The position numbers and the translations under genes are program-made. This document shows, in pieces, positions 21,483-31,385 of a DNA stretch of 64,000 bases. The DNA lies in the NCBI GenBank assembly GCA_030544215.1, contig JARZZO010000004.1, positions 20,696,501 through 20,760,500 of the forward strand, written 5' to 3'. How positions within the stretch are numbered: position 1 is the stretch's first letter; each line of letters starts with the position of its first letter. The notes under the pieces are model-generated. The model was given only the letters and a program-made list of their open reading frames with translations. It did no database searches and had not been told where the DNA came from. This DNA is from Zantedeschia hybrid cultivar. Taxonomy: Eukaryota > Streptophyta > Magnoliopsida > Alismatales > Araceae.

Positions 21483-23820
21483 ATGGGCTGCGGGGGGTCG
21501 AAGCTGGAGCCCGACGAGCTCCCCGGGGCCGGGTCGGGGACGTTCCGCCACCGCGTGGACCAGCTCAGGAGGCGGCGCCTCGACGGCGGCCGCGCCTGCA
21601 GGAAGGGCAGCATCGTCTCCACCAGGGGGCTCCTCCGCCCCGAAGAGGAGGAGGACCACCCCACGCTCGCCTCCGACGAGGAGGCCCTCGCTTCCCCCCC
21701 GGCCACGGCCACGACCACCATGACGCCGCCCCGCCCGGTCGAGGTGGAGTGCATGAGGCCGCCGGTGCAGGAAGAAGAGAAGAAGACGAAGAGAGATGGT
21801 GCAGGAGGGGAAAAGCAGCGGGAGGAGGAGGAGGAGGAGGAGAATAAGAAGAAGGGCGTGGAGGAGGGGGAGAAGAGGAGGCCCCGTGGGGCGGCGTTGC
21901 TCGACGGCAGGGGATCAGGGAGGTCGGGCCACCACGACGAGGAGGATCTGCCTGGGTCGCCGAGCTTCCGGGTTTACTTCGTGGGCTCGGCTCGCGAGTC
22001 CAGCGACGACGACTCGGTCAACACGGCCGTCCGCAACGCTAGTAGGTCCTCTTCGTCTCAGAATATGGGACTTTCTATGCTGGGAGCAGGGATCGTCCAT
22101 GATGATAGGCTAGGCTGAACTCAGATAGTTACACGACATGATATGGCCTCAAGAAGTAGTTTAAATTTTGTGAGTAGGTAGAAAATGAGATCCAAAAAAT
22201 CTTTCGACAAATGTCTCTTATTGAGAAGTACTTGTTGCATCGTCTCTACAAATTAATGGTGCAACACATCTATTGTCTGATTGGCGTCTGCTGCATTTTC
22301 TCACACAAAGTGCATGCTACCTGTTTTCAAAGAAATTCTTGTTGCATACGTGCTCTCTTGTTGCAAGGGTTGTAGCTTCTTTAATTTCACAGGATAGAAG
22401 CACCGCCATGGATGTCATCTAACTTCTCACTTACATATTTTTCATACATCTTTTCGAAGCCTGTAGTTTGTAGTGTCCAATATATCGTCGAAAAGCTTTT
22501 GATACATGTCATCTCGGTATTAAAGCGATTTAGAAAAGGAGACTCGTGTTGAATTAACAAACCAACTTGGCACAGTGCTCCTGTTTGCATGGGAATGATG
22601 AGTTACCCTCACATGCATCTTTAGAGATTATTAAGTCACACAAGATCTACGTCCCTTCCGTTATGATTTTATCCTGGTTGTCTTCTCTGCCTTTTGACAC
22701 ATGCACCAAAAGAAGCATCGTTTTTCCCATGTTGATATTTCTAGACCACCCAGTCCATCCCTCTGATCATTTAACTTTGTTGGTGATGGGAAGAAAATTG
22801 ATCAGAAGGGTAACAGACGTAGAGACAACTTTCCATGTTTATGATTCATGGGGAAAAAGCTAATATTAATTTGTTGTTGATGTGTAGCAGGAAACACCAA
22901 GAAGAACATATGCAACTCCGAAAGGAAGGACAGCATTGACTCCAGCTCAGAGGTAAGATTCTCTAATCCGATTTCCTTCGTCAGTAATCCCAGCTCCATG
23001 CAAAAGAAGTTTAATCATTTAATTGGATGGCTTTTATTAAATGTAGTATCATAAAAAGAGATATCTAAAACGATTGCCTTCAATTAACACGAATGATGCG
23101 TTTAAGTGATGGATCAAGTGGAACGAAAATGTTGAATAAAAAACAGGGTAGCTATGAAAGAAACATGTGCAATTATAATAACCTTGCTTTTGGTAATGAA
23201 GTTAATTTTATGAATAACTTTAGGTTTAGAACAATTTTGATTATAGTTACAGAAACTAGAAAACAGCTATCAAACATTTCCTAAACCAAGAGAGCTTTTT
23301 TTTATGCTTAAAAGCCTTTCATAACCATGATTACAGCTAGAGCTATACAGGGCAAGGTACTATTATAAGAACGCGGATCGTCTACGGTCCTCCGCGGACT
23401 GTAGCCGGTCAGTAATAGGGGAGGGGATCTCTCACACATTTTACTGACCGGCTATAGTCCATAGAGGACAGTAGGCGATCCGCACTCCTATTATAACTAA
23501 CAGTTTTATTCATCAACGTATAATAATATTGTTCATCTATATTGTTTTTCTATTTTGCATTTTTGAAATAGTTTGCAATGTCAACGCTTTGACTGTCGCA
23601 GGGATCAGAAGGCAAGCATTCAAAAAGACACAGGGGCAAGAGGTTCAAGGGCTTGCCCAAGGGACCAAGTGCTGTGTATGGTTTGTTGAACGTCCGGTCT
23701 TGCTACAGCAACGCCCGCCCACCTGAAAGCCCCAACCAACCCTGCCACAGCAGCTGCCGCAACAACACTACTGTTCCTAACGAGAACCCTAATTCTTTGC
23801 GATCTGAGAAGGTTGCCTAG
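21483..23820 (+). CDS. Host gene 1: N-myristoylated, Glu/Lys-rich small protein of unknown function
   Basis: Three exons: 21483-22041, 22891-22952 and 23602-23820 (TAG), 840 coding bases, 279 residues. Donors are A|GTAGGT and GAG|GTAAGA; acceptors are GTAGCAG and GTCGCAG; phases 1 then 0 keep one frame. The chosen Met gives MGCGGSKLE, a strong signal for N-myristoylation at Gly2 and palmitoylation at Cys3, so the protein is probably held at the plasma membrane. Residues ~100-135 are very rich in Glu and Lys. Exon 1 then has DLPGSPSFRVYFV. Exon 3 encodes a basic stretch (SKRHRGKRFKGLPKG) and AVYGLLNVRSCYS, then a Ser/Asn/Cys-rich tail. Exon 1 is strongly GC-rich, as in many monocot genes. It resembles conserved plant MGC-x-x-SK proteins of unknown role; I cannot name it. 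No breaks seen. Confidence 0.85.
23369..23487. mobile_element. 119-bp foldback MITE in intron 2 of host gene 1
   Basis: The element is almost entirely two inverted arms of about 48 bp (start GAACGCGGATCG, end CGATCCGCACTC; inner parts TAGCCGGTCAGTAA and TTACTGACCGGCTA). CTATTATAA lies on both sides (23360-23368 and 23488-23496), a 9-bp target-site duplication as made by Mutator-like transposases. It is non-coding and removed with the intron. Confidence 0.85.
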
Positions 23821-24407
23821 ACGAAGATCCCATCTTCACAGGTTTATGAGTCAGTTGTACTTAGGGGGTCACTTGTTTTGACATGAACTACTGTAAAATG
23901 TTATAACAAGCGTTTATTGTCTCAAAGATGTGATATTCTACACCAATCTACAGCACTTTACGTCAAACCAAACAGCTAGCACTTTAGAATCTATATATGT
24001 TTCTTCTTGTGTTTCAACATGAGAGGGTGAAACGCGCGTACACCAGGTGATTATTGCTTATTTGTCAAGCTTGTGGTTTGCCCCGAGAGTAAGTTCATTA
24101 TCTGCTTCCTCGAAACTTTTGCAACTAATAGGGTGTTTGGTTGCATTATAACAATATCATTTTATATAAAAATATATTTTTACAATGAAAAGGTATAAAA
24201 ATGAGTGTTTGGTAGACATTTCAAAATATATCCTGATAGAGTTTATCTTTGATAAATGTGATAACAAAAAAAAATAGGTAGAGACCTCTTTTTTCCTTGT
24301 AACGAACGGGATGGAAGTATCCAGTGGACATCCCAAGTTCTTGGCCCTTCACATCCCTCCCTGATCATCTCCATTTTTGTTCTCCCACGTTCCCCATCTC
24401 TGTTGCT
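23821..24407. other. Between host genes 1 and 2
   Basis: 3' untranslated region of gene 1 and AT-rich intergenic DNA. 24130-24240 contains GGGTGTTTGGTTGCA and a second GTGTTTGGTAG, suggestive of a small MITE remnant, but I cannot set its ends. Confidence 0.35.
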
Positions 24408-25587
24408 ATGGCAAGGGCTGCCGATCTCCCATCCCAGATGGTGAGTTTGGAGGAGTAAATGGCCTTGTACGAGGAGGCCTCCTTCTCCTCACCCGACGAT
24501 CACCACGGCAGCGACGGCGACGATGGCGGCATCGAGGACTACAGCCGTTTCACCCTCCCCAAGCTTCACCAGGTATAGACCAACACCCCCAGCCGCATCC
24601 TAACCTCGCGTCCTCTGTAGATTTTTCTGCTTTGTATTTGCCTATTTATGTTATTGTTGCTTCCAATGGCGATGGTGATCATTCTTTCAGATCATACACA
24701 TGCATGGGTTCTACAAGCTGTGTAACGACCCGCCATCTTATAATCGGGAATCCGATTACTAAATGGATGTCAGACCATGAACTGCGGGTTCACACCTGGA
24801 TCTCACACAATGCATCTGGAGGAGTAAGCGTTAAACAAGGCTAAATATAACAATCACACGGACCACAAGGAAATTACGAGTGCGCAAGAAGGAAATTAAC
24901 AATGTCCGTATACAATCCAACAATAATTACATGGTCCAACAAATTAAATAAGTACAGGCAGAAGCAAAGTACAACAACATCGGGGCATACCCCGGAACTG
25001 AGATAGCTGTTGGTTCGCACACCAAGGAGACACCACACGCCGCCACAGGCCACGAGGTCCACACCTGAAACCGCAGGGAGTAAGCCACACCATAATTGGG
25101 CTCAGTAGGGATCATCCGATCCCCGCCTCCCACTCACACACCCACAAGTGTAATAATACAGAAAGATGACAATTAAATAAAGCAGTAAACACAGCTCCCA
25201 AAACCTGATATGAAACATATGCAAAGGCAATGCAACAAACACAGTTCTAAGTAATCTGAATCACCCAACACAATGCCACAACTCATAACCAAAGGCCCAA
25301 CTAAGCAACCAAACCACACTGTCGACCGCAGACAAACGTCGCCTCACAACACCACCAACACTCACGCCTGACCGCCCCTACAGTGTTCCGGGCACCGTAG
25401 GGTGAGGCAGTGAGTCAAGTTAGGACTAACTGGGACCAGTGAACCACTACTGCCTAGCTACGTGTGCACACAAGCAGTCTAGACTATTGTCCTACCGACC
25501 GGACTTCCTCCACGCCAGGCCTCGGCGCTTCAGGAGGGCCCTGGGGACCGGCGAAACCCCCGTCAATCCGAAGCTATAGGGACTACC

Positions 25588-27957
25588 TGTAAGGACTGAG
25601 GCTTTGACTCTGTGTTGTTTCACGTCTCGCGGGCTCGACGTGGTTTAAACGGCGTCCAGCAATGCAGACGCGTTTTAGCCTGTGCCACGTGGATGCCACG
25701 TGGGCTGGCTTTGGGCCGCGAGAGTACGGCCCTGACATGTTGTCTGAACGGCGTCCGTGAGGCACGACGCCTTTCAGACTGCGACTCTGGGTTGTCAGTG
25801 TACGGCGCCAGTCTTGTCGTCTGAACGGCGTCTTGGATGGACGACGCGTTTCAAAGTCCTATCAGAGCAGCCGTCATGTCAACTGATAGGCGTCCGTACA
25901 TCTCGACGCATTTTAGCTAGTCTCTGGTTAACCCCGCGAGCCCTCCTTCTTTCTCTCATTTTCTCTTCCCTCTCTCTTTCTCTCCTTCCTTCCGGCGACG
26001 ACCCTTCCTCCTCCCTCTTTTCCTCCCACCACTTCGTCCTTCCCTCCACTCCATCCCCTACCTAGCTCCAACCACTACCACCTCCACTTCCACTACGGCG
26101 TTTTACTCTCTGGACGGCGACCGACGTCACGGTGGAGTAAGGACGACCACGGCGGTACCGGCGGCGGCGTGGGGCGAGTCGGGTGGACGGCTTGAAGCTC
26201 GGAGGAGTTCAAGTAACCTGTAAGGTGACGATTCCCATTGTATTCTATGTTCAAATCATGATTCTTCCTCCTAAGCATGTTTTAGATCTATGATTTCGGG
26301 GGGTAGAATAAGCATGTTTAGGAGCTCTTCTTAATAAAATGAGGGATTTCTATGAATGTGGTTTCCTGATGGTTGGATTCTCCCCTCTTTCTCCTCTATT
26401 TTGGGTGATTTTGGGGTTTTTAGGGTTGAAAAGGGGAGCCCTCGGGCTCATGACAGACCTGGTTCCTGGGGTTGAAAGACGTCGTGCATGGACGACGCCT
26501 TTTTGAAGGGCGTCGGGCCATCATGACGCCTTTTAGGCAGGAATCGTCCTACTAAGGCTCTGTCAGTTCGGGAATTCTGGGACTAAAAGACGTCATGGGT
26601 GGACGACGCGATTCTGAATAGCGTCGGGTAACCATGACGCCTTTTAAGGCAGAAATCCCCTGGTTAATGGTTTCTGTAAATTCTGGATTTCTGTGCTAAA
26701 CGGCGTCTGAGGATGTCGACGCCTTTCAAAAGGCGACCGCTGGTGTCGACGCCTTTTAGGCCAGATTCTGAGGCCGGTGTTTCTTGAACCAATCTAGGGT
26801 GCTTGAATAGCGTCGACCTTGGGTGACGCGATTCAAGATAGAACCACACTAAACCCATGCCAGTAAAATGTGTGTACACTAATAAATAGTTGGTTAAACG
26901 CATGATTTAGTATATTCGATGATGATGAACTCTTCGTGACCGGATGGCACTGCGTTGTGTCATGCGACCGTGGACTTCTTCCGTGACCGGATCGCACCGT
27001 GCCGTGTATTCTGTTTCGGTGGACCTAGAGTGACAGTTGTAGCGTTCTTCACTCTGTGTCGGTGCGGAGGGACACAGCGCTGACGGGAGCAGTGGCGGGG
27101 TGACGCCTAGTGGAGAGGGTCACCTGGTGAACCCCGGGGTTAGCTAGCTTGTACCGGTGTCGGAGTGGTACCTTTGGAGTGTCACTCGTGATGGGGGAAG
27201 GAGTAACCACCTGAGCCAGTTGGGCCGGAGTAGCCAGCGTGCTATCCGAGGGGTTACTGTTTGGTCTCAGCGGGTTGGTGTTTGCTGGGGGAAGGAGTAA
27301 CCGCCGAGGTAGCTAGCGTGCTATCCGAGAGGTTACTGTTTGGTCTCAGCGGGTCGGTGTTTCCCACTTTCGTTGTGTGATTGACGTATTTTGAGGATAC
27401 GCATGATTACGGGTTCCCTGATAAAATGGAATTATGCATGATAGTTATACTTCGAATGCATGTGATTCGTATTGAGATGTAGGCGTGGAAATCACTGTCT
27501 TTCATGGTTTATATATATACCTCTGCTGTACTTTACACTGGTGGGTGTGTGTGTGGGCAGTGGGGATCGAAGGATCCCTACTGAGTCTTTTCGTTGAGAC
27601 TCACCCCTGCGGTTTTCAGGTGAGGGCTCCAGGCAGACTTAGCGAGGGTGAAGCGGCTGGGTGTTGAGCGTCGTCGGCTGTTGTTCCGGGGTATGCCCCG
27701 ACGTAGTTGTTATCTTTATTTCTGGCCTGTATGTATAATCATTTCTTTTCTGTTGGTGTATGTAATTATTTGCTGTATCGAGTCGCATTATAATAACTCT
27801 TAATTTTTGCATTGTTTCCCTTCAATGCGATGTGAATGTTTAGCTTAGTTGATTATTTATTTCCCAGACTTACTTAGATCCTGGTTTGGTTCCAAATTAA
27901 TGATTCGGTACCCATTTAGTAATCGGATCCCCGATTATAGGGTGGCGGGTCGTTACA
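25588..27957 (+). repeat. Solo LTR, Tekay/Del type, nested in another LTR (TSD CTACC)
   Basis: 2370 bp from TGTAAGGACTGAGG to GGCGGGTCGTTACA with CTACC at both flanks (25583-25587 and 27958-27962). Its sequence is closest to the LTR at 60245-62678 (shared GTGACCGGATCGCACCGTG block), a different subfamily from its host LTR. Confidence 0.95.
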
Positions 27958-28479
27958 CTACCCACAGCCCTAACCTCCCGGGCTGTGTTAGGCCAAAGGG
28001 CGAAGGGTACCACTCGCAACCTTGATATCACAGGTCACATCAGGCCCAGTGGCTAAAGGGGTAAAACAACTCCAACAGTACCACAACCAGCTCCACAGCA
28101 AGAAACGCGCCGGAAGCTGCCACGACAAATAGGAAAATCCCGACCCGCTGAGACCAAACAACAACCCCTCGGATAGCGCACTGGCTACTCCGGCCCGACG
28201 GGCTCAAGGTGGTTTTGTCTCCCTCAGCCAAAGGTGAAAACACAACATGTACCCCTTCTCCACCGGTACGGCAACAATGCCTCACAGATACCAAGGGCCT
28301 CCCACTTCGGCACAAGGTGACAAATGTAAACCACAGCTGTTCTAATTCCATAACCGCATAAGCACACACACACATGATGTAATTCCATTCACAAAGAAAT
28401 CCTCAGCCTCGATGTACAACTTAAAGCATGCATTTGTTGAACTATCTAACAGTGAAACATATGTTAATAACAAGAGTTA

Positions 28480-29740
28480 ATGAAGTTCTGCCTTGAATCG
28501 CGTCGCCCGTGGCCGACGCCATTCAAGCCCCCTAAACTGGTTCATTTAAACCCGGCCTCAGAATTTGGCCTGAAAGGCGTCGTCCTGGGAAGCCGCCTTT
28601 TAGAAAGGCGTCGCTGTCCTCAGACGCTATTCACAACGGAACCCGAAACTTGCAGAAAACTCAATCGGGGTGATTTCTGCCTAAATGGCGTCGTGCTGGC
28701 CTGTCGCCATTCTAAATGGCGTCGTCCCGGCAAGACGTCATTTAGCGCCAGAACCCTAGACTGACAGAACCTCAAATGAGACGATTTCTGCTTAAATGGC
28801 GTCGTGCTGGACCGTCGCCATTCTAAATGGCGTTGTCCAGGCACGACATCATTTAACGCCAGAAACCTGGTTCCGCAGCTCTACCCGAGGGTTCCCCTTT
28901 TCACCCACAAATGCCCCAAAACGCACCGAAACGGAAGAGGAAGAGGGGAAATCAAACTACCACGCGAGAACTCATAAATCCACATTCACAAACACAACCA
29001 TATCACTAAGAAACCTCTTCTTAACATGCTCATTCTACCCCCAAACGCATCATGCTTCACATGGAAACTACGGGTGAAACGATTACAATCCATGCAAGGT
29101 TCGTCCCCCTACCGATTATTGAACTCCTCCTAGCTCCGCCGCCCAACCGTCGCACCGCAGACTGCCGCCGGTACTCCGAGGACGCCTCCACTCCGCCGGG
29201 ATGTCGGCCGCCGCCCGGAGAATGGAACGCCGCGAAGAAAGTGGTGGTGGTAGTGGTGAGAGGTAGAGAGGTAGTAGAGTGGTGGAAGAGAAAGAAGGGG
29301 AAAGGAAAGGGGAAGAGAAGGGTCGGAGGGGCGGAGAGGGCGAGGAGAGAGAGTGAGATGGTAAGAATGAGGGAAAGAAGGGAAGGCTCGCGGGTCAAAC
29401 TAAAACTGGCTAAAATGCATCGTCCGAGACAGACGCCAATCAGATGACAGGACGGGCCGTACTGACAGCGCTCTGAAATGCATCGCTCACCACCGACGCC
29501 GTTCAGACGACAAGACCGGCACCGTACACTGACATCGCAGGGTCGCAGTCTGAATGGCGTCGCCCATCACGGACGCCGTTCAGACGACAAGACAGGGGCC
29601 GTACTCCCGCGGCCCGAAACCTGCCCACGTGACGCCCACGTGGCACAACAGCAACAATCCTAAATGGCGTCCACCCAGCAAGACGCCGTTTGAAAGGCGT
29701 CGTGCAGGACAGACGTCATTCAGAAGAAATTCTCAAGACC
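28480..29740. repeat. GGCGTCG/CGACGCC hairpin units (example array in a Tekay-type LTR)
   Basis: Two clusters, about 28495-28860 and 29405-29735, of 28-36 bp units of the form (A/T)AATGGCGTCG-N6-12-CGACGCCATT(T/C). Examples begin near 28684, 28714, 28795, 29412, 29470, 29552 and 29662. Arms vary between units (AATGG/CCATT, AAAGG/CCTTT, ACGG/CCGT), usually with matching change on the other side. Equivalent arrays occur in all Tekay-type LTRs here. Confidence 0.75.
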
Positions 29741-29812
29741 CCTCAGGGTCCAAACCGGGGGATCCGACCCGAAACCGACCCGAATACTGAACCCGAAACC
29801 TCAGTCCTTACA

Positions 29813-30189
29813 TTCTCCCCCCCTTAAAAGAATTTCGTGCTCGAAATTGCAACCGCTCACACGATAATCACGGCTAACCATTACATGCCGGCAACACAGA
29901 TCACAATAATCATTCTCATCATTCACACACTGGGCTCCACATAACTAGCCACTCGAATCAACACTAAGCTAACCAAGATTCTCAATTCTGTCGAAAAGTT
30001 GATAGACCGAAATAACCATATATTAGCAAGGCACATATTACAAAACTGATTCTCCATCATGCCCAAGTACATAAAAAGTGCCATAAGAGTTCACAACCAC
30101 TACCGAATAAGACAAGATAAAAGTGCTCATCTAGCGCAGCATCTCAGACCTCCACTAAGAGACACAACACCACTCAAAGTCCCGGGCTT
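29813..30189 (-). other. Polypurine tract and post-gag spacer
   Basis: Next to the 3' LTR the minus strand reads AAGGGGGGGAGAA, the plus-strand primer for reverse transcription, preceded by AATTTCGAGCACGAAATTC, which resembles sequence just after pol in Tekay elements (compare 62679-62720). The rest, about 350 bp, holds no gene. Confidence 0.8.
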
Positions 30190-31230
30190 CTACTGACCAC
30201 TCGGCTCTTGACCTGCCTTATTCTTCTGGGGACAGTTCCTCGCGAGATGTCCCTTCCTACCACAGCCAAAACAGCTACTAGTGATCAATGGACATATCCG
30301 ATTGCCATGATACCTGCCACAACGAGGACAACGGTCCGCAGCATCCCGCCTCGCTTCCTGTTGCCTGTTGACCACCGTCTGCATCTGCTGAACCGAACCA
30401 TCTTCATCCTCATCACAAGGCACCTCTTGGAACTCGAGCTCAAAGGAACTCGAACCGCCTGACGAAAAGACCGCTGATCTGTCCTTGCCTTGCTGCTTCC
30501 CTTGTGCTGATTGCTCCGACTCCTTCGCCATTCGTTGGAACTGAGTCTCTACCGCTGCCGCGCACCGAACCGCTGACGCCAGATCTCTACAACAATGAGA
30601 TGCCACCATTTCCCTCAGATCGTGCCGAAGTCCATCCACAAATCTCTCCGTCCGACGTTCCTCATGCTCAGATATGTGTGGAGCAAATCTTCCAAGAGCT
30701 ACAAATTTCATCTGATATTCTAGAACTGACATACCATTCTGCACCAATTCCATAAACTCCCTTTCCTTGGCCTTCCGAACGTGCCTCGGAAAGTACTGTT
30801 CACTAAACTCTCTCACAAAATCTTCCCAAGGGATCTCTCTCAAGGACCTATCTGGAAACATCATCCCCTTGATGGTAACCCACCAATCATAAGCATCGTC
30901 CTTCAGCAAGTAGGTTGCCAACAAGGTCTTGTCATCCTCAACATATTCAAGAACATCAAATGCCTTCTCCACTTCCTTAATCCAATGAGCTGCCGCGTCT
31001 GGAACTGGTTGACCCATGAAAGAAGGGGGCTTCAACTTCAAGAACCGCTCCATCACCATGGACTGGCCACCTCGGGAATTGGACCCCTCACTTCCATCTC
31101 CCTGCTGGTATCTAGACATTGCCCCAATCATAGCTTCCATGAAACAATCCACATTATGCCCTCCTGCCCCCGAACCGCCATCATCTGCTCTCGAACCACG
31201 AGCCAACGGAACTCTCCTCTTCGGCGCCAT
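30190..31230 (-). CDS. Gag polyprotein, Tekay/Del type, uninterrupted
   Basis: 346 residues from MAPKRRVPL; an upstream Met 17 codons earlier is less likely because MAPK/R-type starts are usual in this lineage. The capsid-like retrotransposon gag domain spans about residues 85-235 (AAHWIKEVEKAFDVL, YDWWVTIKG, WEDFVREFSEQYFP, FVDGLRHDLREMV). Near the C-terminus are two zinc knuckles: CPRCGRYHGNRIC (CX2CX3HX4C) and CFGCGRKGHLARNC (CX2CX4HX4C), RNA-binding motifs used in packaging. The frame ends in EPSGQ and stop, without passing into protease. The gene is intact although the element lacks pol, so it could supply particles or be packaged by a related element. Confidence 0.92.
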   Translation of the reverse strand: MAPKRRVPLARGSRADDGGSGAGGHNVDCFMEAMIGAMSRYQQGDGSEGSNSRGGQSMVMERFLKLKPPSFMGQPVPDAAAHWIKEVEKAFDVLEYVEDDKTLLATYLLKDDAYDWWVTIKGMMFPDRSLREIPWEDFVREFSEQYFPRHVRKAKEREFMELVQNGMSVLEYQMKFVALGRFAPHISEHEERRTERFVDGLRHDLREMVASHCCRDLASAVRCAAAVETQFQRMAKESEQSAQGKQQGKDRSAVFSSGGSSSFELEFQEVPCDEDEDGSVQQMQTVVNRQQEARRDAADRCPRCGRYHGNRICPLITSSCFGCGRKGHLARNCPQKNKAGQEPSGQ

Positions 31231-31370
31231 CACTACCCCACAAACACGCAAATTGAACCAAAACACGTCAAAACCTACCAATCTACACCAGCAGCCATCG
31301 CCTGTACAGACTCGTACTTATTGTTGGACTATAATATCTAACCTAGTTTACCACATACTCAACCAGACTG

Positions 31371-31385
31371 GGCTCTGATACTATC
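31371..31385 (-). other. Primer-binding site of the gag-only element
   Basis: Directly inside the 5' LTR the minus strand reads TAGTATCAGAGCCC, one base from the usual initiator tRNA-Met site TGGTATCAGAGC. Confidence 0.8.

Larger units (their letters stand above)
24721..29812 (-). repeat. 3' LTR of the gag-only element, split by a solo LTR
   Basis: 24721-25587 plus 27963-29812 form an LTR of about 2.7 kb, interrupted by the plus-strand solo LTR 25588-27957. The uninterrupted 5' LTR (31386-34098) shows the empty site near 32245-32255 (GGACTACCCACAACC). Ends on the plus strand are TGTAACGACCCGCC and CCTCAGTCCTTACA. It carries the GGCGTCG/CGACGCC hairpin units described separately. Confidence 0.92.
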
